In this document: positions 53,867 through 62,956 of the stretch, one piece after another
Numbering within the stretch: position 1 is the stretch's first letter
Layout: each line of letters opens with the position of its first letter
Assembly: GCA_003223515.1 (NCBI GenBank)
Contig: QHVI01000022.1
Location: 1 to 64,000 of the forward strand
Origin: Candidatus Angelobacter sp. Gp1-AA117
Lineage (GTDB): Bacteria > Acidobacteriota > Terriglobia > Terriglobales > Acidobacteriaceae
Direction of reading: 5' to 3'
DNA: 64,000 bases
Notes under the pieces: model-generated
Databases searched by the model: none
Told to the model about the DNA's origin: nothing
The model's input: the letters and a program-made list of their open reading frames with translations, nothing else
Translations under genes and position numbers: made by a program

Positions 53867-55627
53867 ATGGACAACAAGGCCATTGCCAACATCCTTTATG
53901 AGACGGCGGACCTGATGGAGGTGCGGGCGGATGATCCGTTTCGGATACGTTCGTACCGGCGCGCGGCCGAAGCCATCGAGGGCCTGGATCAGCAGCTTGC
54001 GACAATCTGGGAAGATGAGAAGGCGCTGCTGGCCATCCCCGGAATTGGTAAAGGGATGGCGGCGAATATCCGTGAGCTTTTTCGCGATGGCAAGCTCACG
54101 GTTCATGCAGAGCTGTTGCAGAAATACCGGCCTTCGATGCTGGAACTGCTCAAGATCCAAGGCCTGGGTCCAAAGACGATTGCGCTCATCTGGGATGCTT
54201 TTCAGGTCTGTGACGTCGAGGGCGTGGCGAAGCTGGCCAAAGAAGGCAAGCTGCGCGCACTACCGAGGCTGAGCGAGAAGTCTGAGCAGAAAATCCTGAA
54301 AGCGATTGAGACTTACCGGCAGATCACCGGACGATTCCACCTGGACGCGGCTGACGCGATTGCCCAGAAGATGACGGAGCTGCTGAAAGGATTGCCGGGA
54401 GTGGAGAAGGTGACTCCGGCGGGTTCACTGCGGCGCGGGCGGGAGACGGTTGGCGATCTCGATCTGCTGGTGACGGGAGACTGCTGCACGCAGGAAGAGC
54501 AGCGCAATAAAGTGCTGGAGCAGATCCTGAGTTTCCCCGGAATCCAGGAGGTGCTGGCCAAGGGCGAGAATAAGGTCAGTTTCAGGCTGAGGAGCGGGAT
54601 GCAGGTGGATGTGAGGCTGCTTCCGCCGGATTCGTTTGGCGCAGCGCTGCAATACTTTACCGGCTCGAAATATCACAATGTTTCGTTACGGCAGCGGGCG
54701 CTGAAGCTGGGGTACACGCTCAATGAATACGGGCTGGTGCGCATCGAAGACAATAAGCGCGTGGCGGGAAAGACGGAAGAGGAGATTTATAAGAAGCTGG
54801 GGCTGGCATTCATTCCTCCGGAGCTGCGCGAGAATTGCGGCGAACTGGAGGCGGCTGAAGAAGGCAAGCTGCCGGAGTTGATTTCCGAGGCCGATCTTCA
54901 GGGGGATGTGCACATGCACACCGTGGCCACCGATGGAAAATGCACCATCGAGGAGATGGCGGAGGCGGCGCGGGAGCGCGGCTATAAGTACATGGCCATC
55001 ACCGACCATTCCAAGAATCTGGCGTTTGCCAATGGCCTGGATGACAAGCGCGCGGAAGCGCACATCAAGAAGATTCGCAGCGCGGCAAAGAAGATGAAGG
55101 GCATTACGGTATTCGCAGGCATCGAGGTGGATATCCTCGAAGATGGCGAGCTTGATCTTTCCGATTCGGTGCTGGAGCAGATGGATATCGTGATTGCCAG
55201 CGTCCATTCCCGTTTTGAGCAGGACCGGGAACAGATGACGGACCGTCTGCTGCGGGCCATCAGCAACCCGCATGTGTCGCTGATTGGGCATCCCACAGGG
55301 CGCAAATTGCTGAGCCGCGCGGCTTACAGCTTCGATTCCGACAAAGTGTTTGCCGCCGCGGCACAGGCGGGAGTGGCGATGGAGCACAATGCTTACCCGG
55401 ACCGACTGGATTTGAGCGATCAGCACCTGCGACAGGCGAAGGCCAAAGGAGTGAAGTTCATCATCAATACAGACGCGCACCACACCACGCATATGGAGAA
55501 GATACGTTTTGGCATTCTGCAGTTGAGGCGTGCATGGTTGAGCAAAAATGACGTGCTCAACACGCTGCCGGTAGCGGAGTTTGCGAAGGTGGTGAGGAGG
55601 GGAAAGCCGGTACTGACAGAAGTGTAA
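53867..55627 (+). CDS. polX: family X DNA polymerase with PHP exonuclease domain
   Basis: A 586-aa repair polymerase. It has an N-terminal 8-kDa-like helix-hairpin-helix region (LLAIPGIGKGMAANIREL, IQGLGPKTIALIWD). The polymerase palm contains GSLRRGRETVGDLDLLVTG and QVDVRLLP, carrying the three catalytic aspartates. The PHP domain from about 345 (DVHMHTVATDGKCTIEEM, AITDHSKNLA, AGIEVDILEDG, IINTDAHHT) supplies 3'-5' exonuclease activity. It fills gaps in base-excision repair. Length and order match bacterial PolX. Confidence 0.96.
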   Translation: MDNKAIANILYETADLMEVRADDPFRIRSYRRAAEAIEGLDQQLATIWEDEKALLAIPGIGKGMAANIRELFRDGKLTVHAELLQKYRPSMLELLKIQGLGPKTIALIWDAFQVCDVEGVAKLAKEGKLRALPRLSEKSEQKILKAIETYRQITGRFHLDAADAIAQKMTELLKGLPGVEKVTPAGSLRRGRETVGDLDLLVTGDCCTQEEQRNKVLEQILSFPGIQEVLAKGENKVSFRLRSGMQVDVRLLPPDSFGAALQYFTGSKYHNVSLRQRALKLGYTLNEYGLVRIEDNKRVAGKTEEEIYKKLGLAFIPPELRENCGELEAAEEGKLPELISEADLQGDVHMHTVATDGKCTIEEMAEAARERGYKYMAITDHSKNLAFANGLDDKRAEAHIKKIRSAAKKMKGITVFAGIEVDILEDGELDLSDSVLEQMDIVIASVHSRFEQDREQMTDRLLRAISNPHVSLIGHPTGRKLLSRAAYSFDSDKVFAAAAQAGVAMEHNAYPDRLDLSDQHLRQAKAKGVKFIINTDAHHTTHMEKIRFGILQLRRAWLSKNDVLNTLPVAEFAKVVRRGKPVLTEV

Positions 55628-55671
55628 AACCTTACCGCTGCTTGCGCTGATAAACCACCCTGGGTTTGATT

Positions 55672-56322
55672 TTACTGCTCGTCCGATGGCTGCATTCTGC
55701 TGATGAAATCGGTAAAGCTGTTGGCGACCAGCGACAATCCGCCCTGTTCGTGGTCCCAGAAGTAGATTTGCCCGCCGGGCTCTCCCATTTTGAGAAGATA
55801 CAGGTTACCGAAAGCATCGTCACCAATTGCCAGCATGTCCGGTGTTATTTCAGGTGCGTCACCGTTTACGAGCTTCTTGTTTATTTCCAACAGCCCCTCG
55901 GAAGCTCCTGAAGGCGCTGCGAACAACCCAGGTTCGGGATATATCGCATCCGGAGCACCCGGGCCAGGCTGGATGCCATACACGTCAACCATGCAGGGAA
56001 ATGCACCGGTGACCGGAAACTCCTCCAGAAACTGGAGGTAATCTGACGGCAGCGGGTATGGAACAACCTCTGCAATCTTTTCTCTATCAAGAGGAGAGCT
56101 TTTAGAAGGATCTGATAGGGGCTCGTACTTCAATTCCCGGAGTCTGGTTGCTATTGACGAGGCTGTCCCTTTCGGAGGCACCGGAAAGCCGTATTGACTA
56201 CGTATTGGATGAACTGATTTCGTGGTATGGGGAATGCGAGGAGGTTTATCCAGGTTCCTGCCCCTCAATTTTTTGAAGAGGCGGTACAAAGCCAACCCGA
56301 AAAATGACAACCCCAAGATCAT
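55672..56322 (-). CDS. membrane-anchored SMI1/KNR4 (SUKH) domain protein
   Basis: A 216-aa protein. An N-terminal helix (MILGLSFFGLALYRLF) and a basic linker precede a SUKH fold: PLPSDYLQFLEEFPVTGAF, MLAIGDDAFGNLYLLKMGEPGGQIYFWDHE, NSFTDFISRM. SUKH proteins often act as immunity proteins against contact-dependent or polymorphic toxins, but also have housekeeping members. No toxin gene is adjacent: polX is convergent on one side and a divergent hypothetical gene lies on the other. The immunity role is therefore only possible. Confidence 0.8.
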   Translation of the reverse strand: MILGLSFFGLALYRLFKKLRGRNLDKPPRIPHTTKSVHPIRSQYGFPVPPKGTASSIATRLRELKYEPLSDPSKSSPLDREKIAEVVPYPLPSDYLQFLEEFPVTGAFPCMVDVYGIQPGPGAPDAIYPEPGLFAAPSGASEGLLEINKKLVNGDAPEITPDMLAIGDDAFGNLYLLKMGEPGGQIYFWDHEQGGLSLVANSFTDFISRMQPSDEQ

Positions 56323-56501
56323 CCGATGATGATGTGCCAGGGCATAAGAAATGAAGTTACAAATCTACCTTAATATTGACCTGGGGAAGCAGAAATAGTC
56401 ATTGGCAGAACACTTCAGCGCGACTGAGGGGTGGCCACACTCCGTAACTTAACTGTGGCTGTACGCTATAATCCTCGCAAATCTGCTTTGAGGAGTGCCC
56501 T

Positions 56502-57107
56502 ATGGCTGATGATCCAAAATCTGCTCCGCAGCAACCTTCGCCCCAGACAACCCAACCGGCTCAGCCTTCCCAGGCACAACCCGATGCCGGGCATATACCG
56601 ATGAGTGAAGAGATGGACAGCGCGAAATGGACGCTGCCGCCGGTTGTGCCGGTAGTGATTGCGCTGCTCGCCATTGTGATCATTGTGGGCGTGGTCGCTT
56701 ATATGAATCGTCCGACGCCCAGCGCTACGGGCTCGATTATCAAGGTGCTTTCCGTAGACGAGCAGGGCAACACCATGGTGGCGGTTCATCTGAAGTTCGA
56801 TAACCAGACGGAGAGGCCGCTGTGGATCAAGCACATCAGCTCGGCGGTGGAAACGCCTGACGGAAAGAAACTTAATGATGATGCGGCTCCGGCTTCAGAC
56901 ATCAAGCGCTATCTTCAGGCATTCCCGGAACTGGCCCAGGATCAGATCGACTCGCTCCAGGAAGAACAGAAAGTTGCGCCCAGGGGTTCTCATGCGGGAA
57001 TGACGATCTTTTCTTATCCCATCGACAAGAAGACATTTGATGGCCGTAAGTCTCTCTCGGTGCGGGTGGAATTCTATGATCGGGCGCCGATGGTGCTGAA
57101 GCAATAA
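56502..57107 (+). CDS. membrane-anchored hypothetical protein
   Basis: A 201-aa protein. A Pro/Gln-rich N-terminus of ~45 residues is followed by a single membrane helix (VVPVVIALLAIVIIVGVVAYM) and a ~130-residue C-terminal beta domain facing outside (IKVLSVDEQGNTMVAVHLKFDNQ, GKKLNDDAAPASDIKRYLQAFPEL, KSLSVRVEFYD). The last part resembles DUF4352-like telokin folds. GAGGAG precedes the ATG. Function unknown; it is monocistronic. Confidence 0.75.
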   Translation: MADDPKSAPQQPSPQTTQPAQPSQAQPDAGHIPMSEEMDSAKWTLPPVVPVVIALLAIVIIVGVVAYMNRPTPSATGSIIKVLSVDEQGNTMVAVHLKFDNQTERPLWIKHISSAVETPDGKKLNDDAAPASDIKRYLQAFPELAQDQIDSLQEEQKVAPRGSHAGMTIFSYPIDKKTFDGRKSLSVRVEFYDRAPMVLKQ

Positions 57108-57157
57108 GCGGAGCGTCTTTGTATACCGAATGGCCTACGATCAGGACATGTAAGTCA

Positions 57158-57195
57158 TTTACCGCAGAGGGCGCAGAGGACGCAGAGGAAAATTA
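57158..57195. repeat. CCGCAGAGGGCGCAGAGG repeat module
   Basis: TTTACCGCAGAGGGCGCAGA followed by GGACGCAGAGG, the same core as in the 36.7- and 42.0-kb repeats and at 29402-29432. It lies in the 405-base gap before the TonB-dependent receptor; apart from a candidate promoter at 57373, nothing else is seen there. Confidence 0.6.
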
Positions 57196-57372
57196 AGAAG
57201 GAAAGCACCCGGCAGTCTATCTTTCTACCTTTCACCTTTGCAGCATTCGGTCTCCGATGATCCTTCCACATCGAAGGAGCTGTACTCAGGACAGATAAAG
57301 CTCTGCTTCTTAAGACACGATGCTGATGAACTGAATCATCCATAAGGTCGCTAATGATGGTCTAAAGATCGC

Positions 57373-57401
57373 TTGACATTCATTTTTCTGCGTGCAGAAT
57401 T
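57373..57401 (+). promoter_or_regulatory. candidate promoter of the TonB-dependent receptor gene
   Basis: TTGACA, 17-base spacer, AGAATT. It leaves a leader of about 105 bases before the receptor ATG. The -10 match is only moderate. Confidence 0.4.
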
Positions 57402-57512
57402 AGTACGCTCAATCTTGGATGGTGCGCCTCCGCATCGTGTGTTCCTTCCCGGCTGTCCGGAGATTCGGGAACACATCCTCGTAGACCACCTCCTCACCTA
57501 CGGAGGAGAACC

Positions 57513-60500
57513 ATGGGCCGTCATTGCTTCAAGGCATTTGCTATTTTTCTGCTGGCCGTTCTTGCAATTTCACCCGCATTTGCACAGGGCACGCTGAGCC
57601 AGGCGCAACTCAATGGAACCATTCACGACCAGACGGGCAGCGTGATCGTGAAAGCAGCGATCAGCCTGCGCAACGTTGACACGAACCATGTGTACACGGC
57701 CAACTCCAACAGCAGCGGATATTACATTCTGACCAACCTGCCGCCGGGCAGTTATGAGTTGACAGCGGACTCCACCGGCTTTGGCAAATACAAGCAGACC
57801 GGCATTACGCTCTCGGTAGGACAGGCGGCGACGATCGATATCAGCTTGAAGGTGGCTGCTACGGAAGAAGTGACGGTTACCGGCGAAGCGCCCATGATCG
57901 AGCCGACGCGCACGGAGGTAAGCCAGGTGATTGCAACCGAGCAGATTCAGAGCCTGCCGATCAGCGGGCGGCTGTTCACCGACTTTGCCCTGCTCAGTCC
58001 GGGTGTTACCACAGGCCGCATCGGACTGCAGTCTACGTTTACCGATCCTTCGGTGACGCGCATCTCTTTTGGCGGCCAGCGCGACTTAAACAACAGCGTG
58101 ACCGTGGATGGCGCGGACAACATCAACACCGCAACTGGATCGCAGCGGGCTACGCCGTCACAAGAGGCGGTGAGCGAGTTCCGCGTGGTGAATAACAGTT
58201 TTGGCGCGGAATATGGCCGGGCGCTGGGCGGCATTGTGAACATCGTGACCAAATCAGGAACGAATGATGTGCATGGCTCGGTGTATGACTATCTGCAGAA
58301 CAACGCAGTCAACGCGAAATCGATCCTCACGCAGCCGGGCTTTGACATTCTGCGCCAGAACCAATTTGGCGCAACGCTGGGTGGCCCGATCAGCAAGAAC
58401 AAGACGTTCTACTTCGTGAATTATGAAGGGCAGCGGCGCGGGCAGTCGCCTACGTATCCGGGGCTGCTGGTGCAGAACCTCACGGCGATCAACAACCTGA
58501 AGACCAGCCTGGGAATTGCGCCGGAAAACCTGAACGTGTTGAAGACTGCCGACGTGGACAACGGGTTCCTCAAGCTCGACCACCAGTTCAACGAGCACAA
58601 CCATCTTTCGATGCGCTACTCCATTCAGGATGGCAACGACCTCAACATGCTGGTAGGAGAGACGCTGGATGGCGGCGGCATTGGCGCACCCAGCAGCGGA
58701 CGCAACGGAACACTGCGCGACCAATCGCTGGTGGGTACATGGAGTTCTCAGCTCAGCGATACCAAAGTAAACGACGCGCTGGTGCAATGGGCCCGCCGCA
58801 ATTACGGTTTTGTAGGCGTCACCGGGCAGCCGAATCTCGACGTGCCCAACCTGCTGCTCTTTGGCCACAACTTTGGCGCGTTTGACCGCTACAACGAGAC
58901 GCGCATTCAGTTCTCTGACACGTTTTCGATCACGCATGGCAAGCACTTCGCCAAGTTTGGATTCGATACCAACTATGTGCGCAACTTCGTGGTCTGGCCG
59001 GGATTCACTCCGGCGCGCGTGATCTTCCCCAGCCTGGATGATCTGCTGGTTTCGTCGAAGGCGAACTGGGGTTCAGCGCCTTGTCCGCCGCCGCTGGTGG
59101 GTCTGACCGCGCCGTGTCTGGCGGCCTTCTTCTGGGGCGCGCCGGTTGGGCCGGGGCCGTTCAATCCCAACGCGGCTTCACCTCCGGTGCCCACCACGTG
59201 GCAGAACGCTTTTCTGGCTTCGCAGGCGTCTAACTTCTTTGTCCATCTGAACCACAGTTATTACGGATTTTTCGCGCAGGACCAGTTCCGGGTCACACCC
59301 AAGCTGAGCCTGAATTATGGATTGCGTTACGACCTGGAGAGCGGACTGGATTTCTTCATCAATCCGTATCACAAGGAATTTCAACCGCGCGTAGGGCTGG
59401 CGTACTCGCCGGATTCCAAAACGGTGATCCGCGCCGGATATGGAATCTTCAATGACAAGTACAACCTGACATTCTTCTTTGTGCCCGCACCGCAGAGACC
59501 GCCGATCATTGCCGGGCTGCCGCGCGTGAACAACCAGATTACGGGAACGTGGCTGCTCAACAGCATGTTCCTGCCTACGCCGTGTGTGATTCCGGGATGT
59601 CCGGCGGTACCGCCGGGACCGCTGCCGCCGGGAACGGTGCCTCCGCCATTGTTGACTTCAGCATTTGAAAACCTGATCAACAACGGAAGCTTCCCCAATA
59701 ACTCGCTATTTGTGCAGGGCGGAACGGCTGTAGACAGAAACCTGCTGCCGCCATATTCGGAGCAGACCAGCCTGGAGATGGACCGCGAAGTGGTAAAGGG
59801 GCTCACGCTGAGCCTGGGCTACATGTTTGTCGCAGGGCATCACCTGGTGCGTCCGATTGATCTCAACGTGGGGCCGCCGATTGGCACAGAGACGGGAACA
59901 GGCAAAGCCATTTACGCTTTCGCCATTCGCGATCCTAATATTCCTGCGCCTCCGGGCGGGTCACCGGGAACCAATGGCATCTTCTACTTCACCGATTCCT
60001 CCGGGAACTCTGCGTATCATGGCATGACTTTCCAGGTCATCGAGAAGGCCAGCAAGTATTTCCAGTTGAATGCGAACTACACGCTCTCAAAGACGCTTGA
60101 TGACGGCACATTCGTGACCTTCGTGAGCACGCCGCAATCGAATGCGCAGCGCAACCTGGAGCGCGCTTATTCCAACCAGGATGCGCGGCACCGCTTTATC
60201 GCCAACTTTGTGGCGGATGCGCCGCAAGAGTGGAAGCTGCTGCGCAACTTTGAACTGAGCAGCATTGTGACGCTGCAATCGGGGCGTCCGTTCACCATGT
60301 TCGTGGGCTTTGACGCGAACAACGACGGCAACCCGGTAACCGACCGCGTGGGAGCGTCGGCGAGGAATACCTACCGGGGCGACATGCTGGAAACGGTGGA
60401 TATGCGTGTTTCGCGTGCGATTCACCTGCATGAAAAGCGGCAGTTGAACCTGTCAATCGATGCGTTCAACCTGCTGAACCGGGCCAACGTGGATGAAGTG

Positions 60501-60647
60501 TTCTCGGTGTATGGAGCGCCGGATTTCATTGGGCCGGCGCCGCAGCATTTCGGGGATAACACAATCGCGGCCAACCCGTCGTTTGGTTCGCCAAGGACGG
60601 TGTTTAACCCGAGACAGTTGCAGTTTGCGGCCAAGTTCACGTTCTGA
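57513..60647 (+). CDS. TonB-dependent receptor, carboxypeptidase-regulatory (Oar-like) type
   Basis: A 1044-aa outer-membrane protein. Signal peptide (FAIFLLAVLAISPAFAQ); carboxypeptidase-regulatory-like domain at about 30-115 (NGTIHDQTGSVIVKAAISLRN, GYYILTNLPPGSYELTADSTGF); a plug region (EEVTVTGEAPMIEPTRTEVSQVI, FGAEYGRALGGIVNIVTKSG); then a long barrel ending QFAAKFTF. This is the expanded receptor class of Acidobacteria, thought to import large substrates or glycans. GGAGGAG precedes the ATG. No SusD-like partner or degradative enzymes are adjacent, so the substrate is unknown. Confidence 0.92.
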   Translation: MGRHCFKAFAIFLLAVLAISPAFAQGTLSQAQLNGTIHDQTGSVIVKAAISLRNVDTNHVYTANSNSSGYYILTNLPPGSYELTADSTGFGKYKQTGITLSVGQAATIDISLKVAATEEVTVTGEAPMIEPTRTEVSQVIATEQIQSLPISGRLFTDFALLSPGVTTGRIGLQSTFTDPSVTRISFGGQRDLNNSVTVDGADNINTATGSQRATPSQEAVSEFRVVNNSFGAEYGRALGGIVNIVTKSGTNDVHGSVYDYLQNNAVNAKSILTQPGFDILRQNQFGATLGGPISKNKTFYFVNYEGQRRGQSPTYPGLLVQNLTAINNLKTSLGIAPENLNVLKTADVDNGFLKLDHQFNEHNHLSMRYSIQDGNDLNMLVGETLDGGGIGAPSSGRNGTLRDQSLVGTWSSQLSDTKVNDALVQWARRNYGFVGVTGQPNLDVPNLLLFGHNFGAFDRYNETRIQFSDTFSITHGKHFAKFGFDTNYVRNFVVWPGFTPARVIFPSLDDLLVSSKANWGSAPCPPPLVGLTAPCLAAFFWGAPVGPGPFNPNAASPPVPTTWQNAFLASQASNFFVHLNHSYYGFFAQDQFRVTPKLSLNYGLRYDLESGLDFFINPYHKEFQPRVGLAYSPDSKTVIRAGYGIFNDKYNLTFFFVPAPQRPPIIAGLPRVNNQITGTWLLNSMFLPTPCVIPGCPAVPPGPLPPGTVPPPLLTSAFENLINNGSFPNNSLFVQGGTAVDRNLLPPYSEQTSLEMDREVVKGLTLSLGYMFVAGHHLVRPIDLNVGPPIGTETGTGKAIYAFAIRDPNIPAPPGGSPGTNGIFYFTDSSGNSAYHGMTFQVIEKASKYFQLNANYTLSKTLDDGTFVTFVSTPQSNAQRNLERAYSNQDARHRFIANFVADAPQEWKLLRNFELSSIVTLQSGRPFTMFVGFDANNDGNPVTDRVGASARNTYRGDMLETVDMRVSRAIHLHEKRQLNLSIDAFNLLNRANVDEVFSVYGAPDFIGPAPQHFGDNTIAANPSFGSPRTVFNPRQLQFAAKFTF

Positions 60648-60672
60648 TTAACCAAAGCTCACCACAGATGAA

Positions 60673-60720
60673 CACTGATGAACACAGATTCTGATCAGTG
60701 TTTATCTGTGTTCATCAGTG
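60673..60720. repeat. 17-bp perfect inverted repeat between convergent genes
   Basis: CACTGATGAACACAGAT (60673-60689) and ATCTGTGTTCATCAGTG (60704-60720) with a 14-base loop. It is built from the CACAGATGAACACAGATG repeat wording. It begins 25 bases after the receptor stop and overlaps the end of the convergent CoA-transferase gene, so it could act as a bidirectional terminator stem, though without a T-run. Confidence 0.6.
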
Positions 60721-61577
60721 GTGAGATTCTTAATCTCTACGATGGGCAGGTCGCGATCTCTTGCCCATTGTTCCCATTCGGCGGCCTTGCGGGTGCGGAA
60801 GATCTGCTCCAGTTCCTTGCGCGGGTCGTCGCGCAGCAGCGAGGCCAACTGCAGCTCTGCAACCAGCTTTTTGACGAACACCGGTTCGAGCGCGCCCATA
60901 GCAATCCATCCATCTGCAGCCTCGTAGATGGAGTAAAAGGCGAAGCCACCGCGCAGCATGCCTCCCGGAGCAGTGAGCCCGGCGGTGAGAGGGCCGGTGA
61001 AATCCTGCAATGCCTGGTACAGCGACACATACATGTGTCCGGCTTCGCCAGTGCGCGCAAAGTGCAGCAGCAATTCCAGTGCGGCGCTCACGCAACGCTC
61101 GGCGCCGGCCATATCGGCATGCAGTGTGACCGGCATTTCCGGAGGCTGAAGCAGGCCGAGCTTTGCCTGGTAGGTGAGATCGTGTCCGGGCACTTCCTGT
61201 TCCGGCACCGGGTAGCCGATGATGCTGACCATGCACAGCCGTGGATACTTCGCGTGCAGCGTCTCCCAATCGACTCCCAGTCGCTGCAGCGCCGAAGGCC
61301 GGAACGATGTAAGCAGCAGGTTAGCGTGGGAAAGAAAGTGATGGAGTTGTTCGCGGCCTACGGCGGTCTTCAAGTCCAGTGAAACGACCTTCTGGTTTTC
61401 AATGAGTTCGGCATACCATGCAGGGGCGGCCGATTTGAGCAGGTCGCCCGATGGCGGCTCAATCTTGATGCACTCCGCTCCCATTCTTACAAGGCGCATT
61501 GCCGCAGCCGGGCCGGGGGCATTCAGCGCCAGGCTGACGATCTTTGTATCTTGCAGACATTTCATAGGGTGCGGCAT
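60702..61577 (-). CDS. CaiB/BaiF-type CoA-transferase, short form
   Basis: A 291-aa protein. Family III CoA-transferase signs: LNAPGPAAAMRLVRMGAECIKIEPPSGDLL, VVSLDLKTAVGREQLHHFL, LLTSFRPSALQRLGVDWETLHAKYPRLCMVSIIGYP and a C-terminal YEAADGWIAMGALEPVFVKKL. The usual length is about 380-400, so roughly 100 residues of the second domain are missing. It may be a specialised short member or inactive. Its last residues are encoded within the inverted repeat at 60673-60720. An inner ATG at 61565 is a possible start. Confidence 0.8.
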   Translation of the reverse strand: MPHPMKCLQDTKIVSLALNAPGPAAAMRLVRMGAECIKIEPPSGDLLKSAAPAWYAELIENQKVVSLDLKTAVGREQLHHFLSHANLLLTSFRPSALQRLGVDWETLHAKYPRLCMVSIIGYPVPEQEVPGHDLTYQAKLGLLQPPEMPVTLHADMAGAERCVSAALELLLHFARTGEAGHMYVSLYQALQDFTGPLTAGLTAPGGMLRGGFAFYSIYEAADGWIAMGALEPVFVKKLVAELQLASLLRDDPRKELEQIFRTRKAAEWEQWARDRDLPIVEIKNLTTDEHR

Positions 61578-61590
61578 GTACAGCCCGTCT

Positions 61591-61656
61591 CATCCTGTAA
61601 CACGGGCATAAATGCCCGTTCTTCCACCAATTGCGCTAAAGCGCTTTTATAGGATG
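61591..61656. repeat. repeat family B, deleted copy
   Basis: 66 bases with ends CATCCTGTAA / TTATAGGATG (one mismatch) and the inner TCTTCCACCAATTGCGCTAA and AAAGCGC portions of family B, but lacking about half the interior. It lies between the divergent CoA-transferase and DUF711 genes, just before the latter. Confidence 0.65.
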
Positions 61657-61689
61657 GCATGTAGTATAAGCGGTTACGCTGGAGGAACA

Positions 61690-62916
61690 ATGGCGGCCAA
61701 AGCGCGCATGTGGTGGTTTGCTTTGCTGTTGATGCTCGGTTCAATTGCGGCCCTGGCGCAATCGCGGCCCAAGGTCAGGACAGTAACGGCCTTCATACGG
61801 CTTGACCGGCAAAACTATCGGCAGCAGATTACCGCTGCATTGACCATGCTGCGCGCCGCCAAAGCCGAATTCACCAAAGCCGGATATGAGGTGGAGACCA
61901 TCCGGATCACCAGCCAGCCATTTCCCGAGATCATCAAGGGGCTCACTCCACAGCAGGCGCTGGATTTCTATCATGAGTACGACCAGCTTGCGCAGAAAGA
62001 GGGCTTCACGCCGGAGATTGGCCCGGCCATGACTAAGGACAGCGATGATCCTGCGAATGCCGACCTGCTGGCAAAGATCATTGCCACCACTCAGAACATC
62101 AATGGATTTATTGTGGTGGCCGATGATGCGGGAATCCACTGGAATGCAGTGCGGGCGGCGGCGCGGGTGAATAAATATCTGGAAGACAATACGCCGCACA
62201 GCGAAGGGAATTTCCGGTTTGCTTCAGGCGCGTTTCCTCCAGCGGTGGCGCCGTTTTATCCCGTTTCCTACACCTCCGGAGCAGGACACGAATTTGCCAT
62301 CGGCATGGAGTCGGCGAATATCGCGCAGGAAGCGTTTACAAACGCAAAAGGCAGTCTCAGCACGGCGGGCGGCCTGCTCACTGAAGCACTGGGCAAAGAG
62401 GCGCAGAAAGCGGAGAGCATTGGTAGACGCATCGAGGCGCAGACGAAATGGAAATACGAAGGGATTGATCTGACGCCGGTGCCCCTCAAAGAGATTTCGA
62501 TTGGCGCGGCCATGGAATCACTGATCCAGAACCCGATCGGCTCTCCCGGAAGCTTATCTACAGCGTTCGTCATTACCTCGGCGGTGAAGCAAGTGGGCGT
62601 GAAGCAGGTTGGCTATAGCGGCCTGATGCTGCCGGTGCTGGAAGACTCTGTTCTGGCCAAGCGCTGGGAAGCGGGGACGATCAACCGCGATTCATTGATG
62701 TCGTATTCGTCAGTATGCAGCACGGGGCTGGACGCGGTGCCGCTGCCCGGCGATGTTTCCCTGCACGATCTGGAAAGCATTATCGGCGATATGGCCAGCC
62801 TGGCGGTGAAATGGCACAAGCCGCTCTCAGCGCGATTGCTGCCGGTGGCCGGCAAACATGCGGGGGAGATGACCGAGTTCAGCAGCCCTTATCTTGTCAA
62901 TATTCATATTCGTTAG
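61690..62916 (+). CDS. exported DUF711 (UPF0210) family protein
   Basis: About 408 aa from ATG 61690, which has GGAGGA at 61681-61686. The frame is open from 61612 but that stretch overlaps a repeat. A signal peptide (MWWFALLLMLGSIAALAQ) is followed by a DUF711-like body: KVRTVTAFIRLDRQNYRQQI, NADLLAKIIATTQNINGFIVVADDAGIHWNAV, GAGHEFAIGMESANI, IGAAMESLIQNPIGSPGSLS, SYSSVCSTGLDAVPLPGD. UPF0210 proteins are normally cytoplasmic and uncharacterised, so export is unusual. No partner gene is evident. Confidence 0.8.
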   Translation: MAAKARMWWFALLLMLGSIAALAQSRPKVRTVTAFIRLDRQNYRQQITAALTMLRAAKAEFTKAGYEVETIRITSQPFPEIIKGLTPQQALDFYHEYDQLAQKEGFTPEIGPAMTKDSDDPANADLLAKIIATTQNINGFIVVADDAGIHWNAVRAAARVNKYLEDNTPHSEGNFRFASGAFPPAVAPFYPVSYTSGAGHEFAIGMESANIAQEAFTNAKGSLSTAGGLLTEALGKEAQKAESIGRRIEAQTKWKYEGIDLTPVPLKEISIGAAMESLIQNPIGSPGSLSTAFVITSAVKQVGVKQVGYSGLMLPVLEDSVLAKRWEAGTINRDSLMSYSSVCSTGLDAVPLPGDVSLHDLESIIGDMASLAVKWHKPLSARLLPVAGKHAGEMTEFSSPYLVNIHIR

Positions 62917-62956
62917 CCGCTGATAGACGCTGATGAACGCTGAAAAGTCAAATGCT

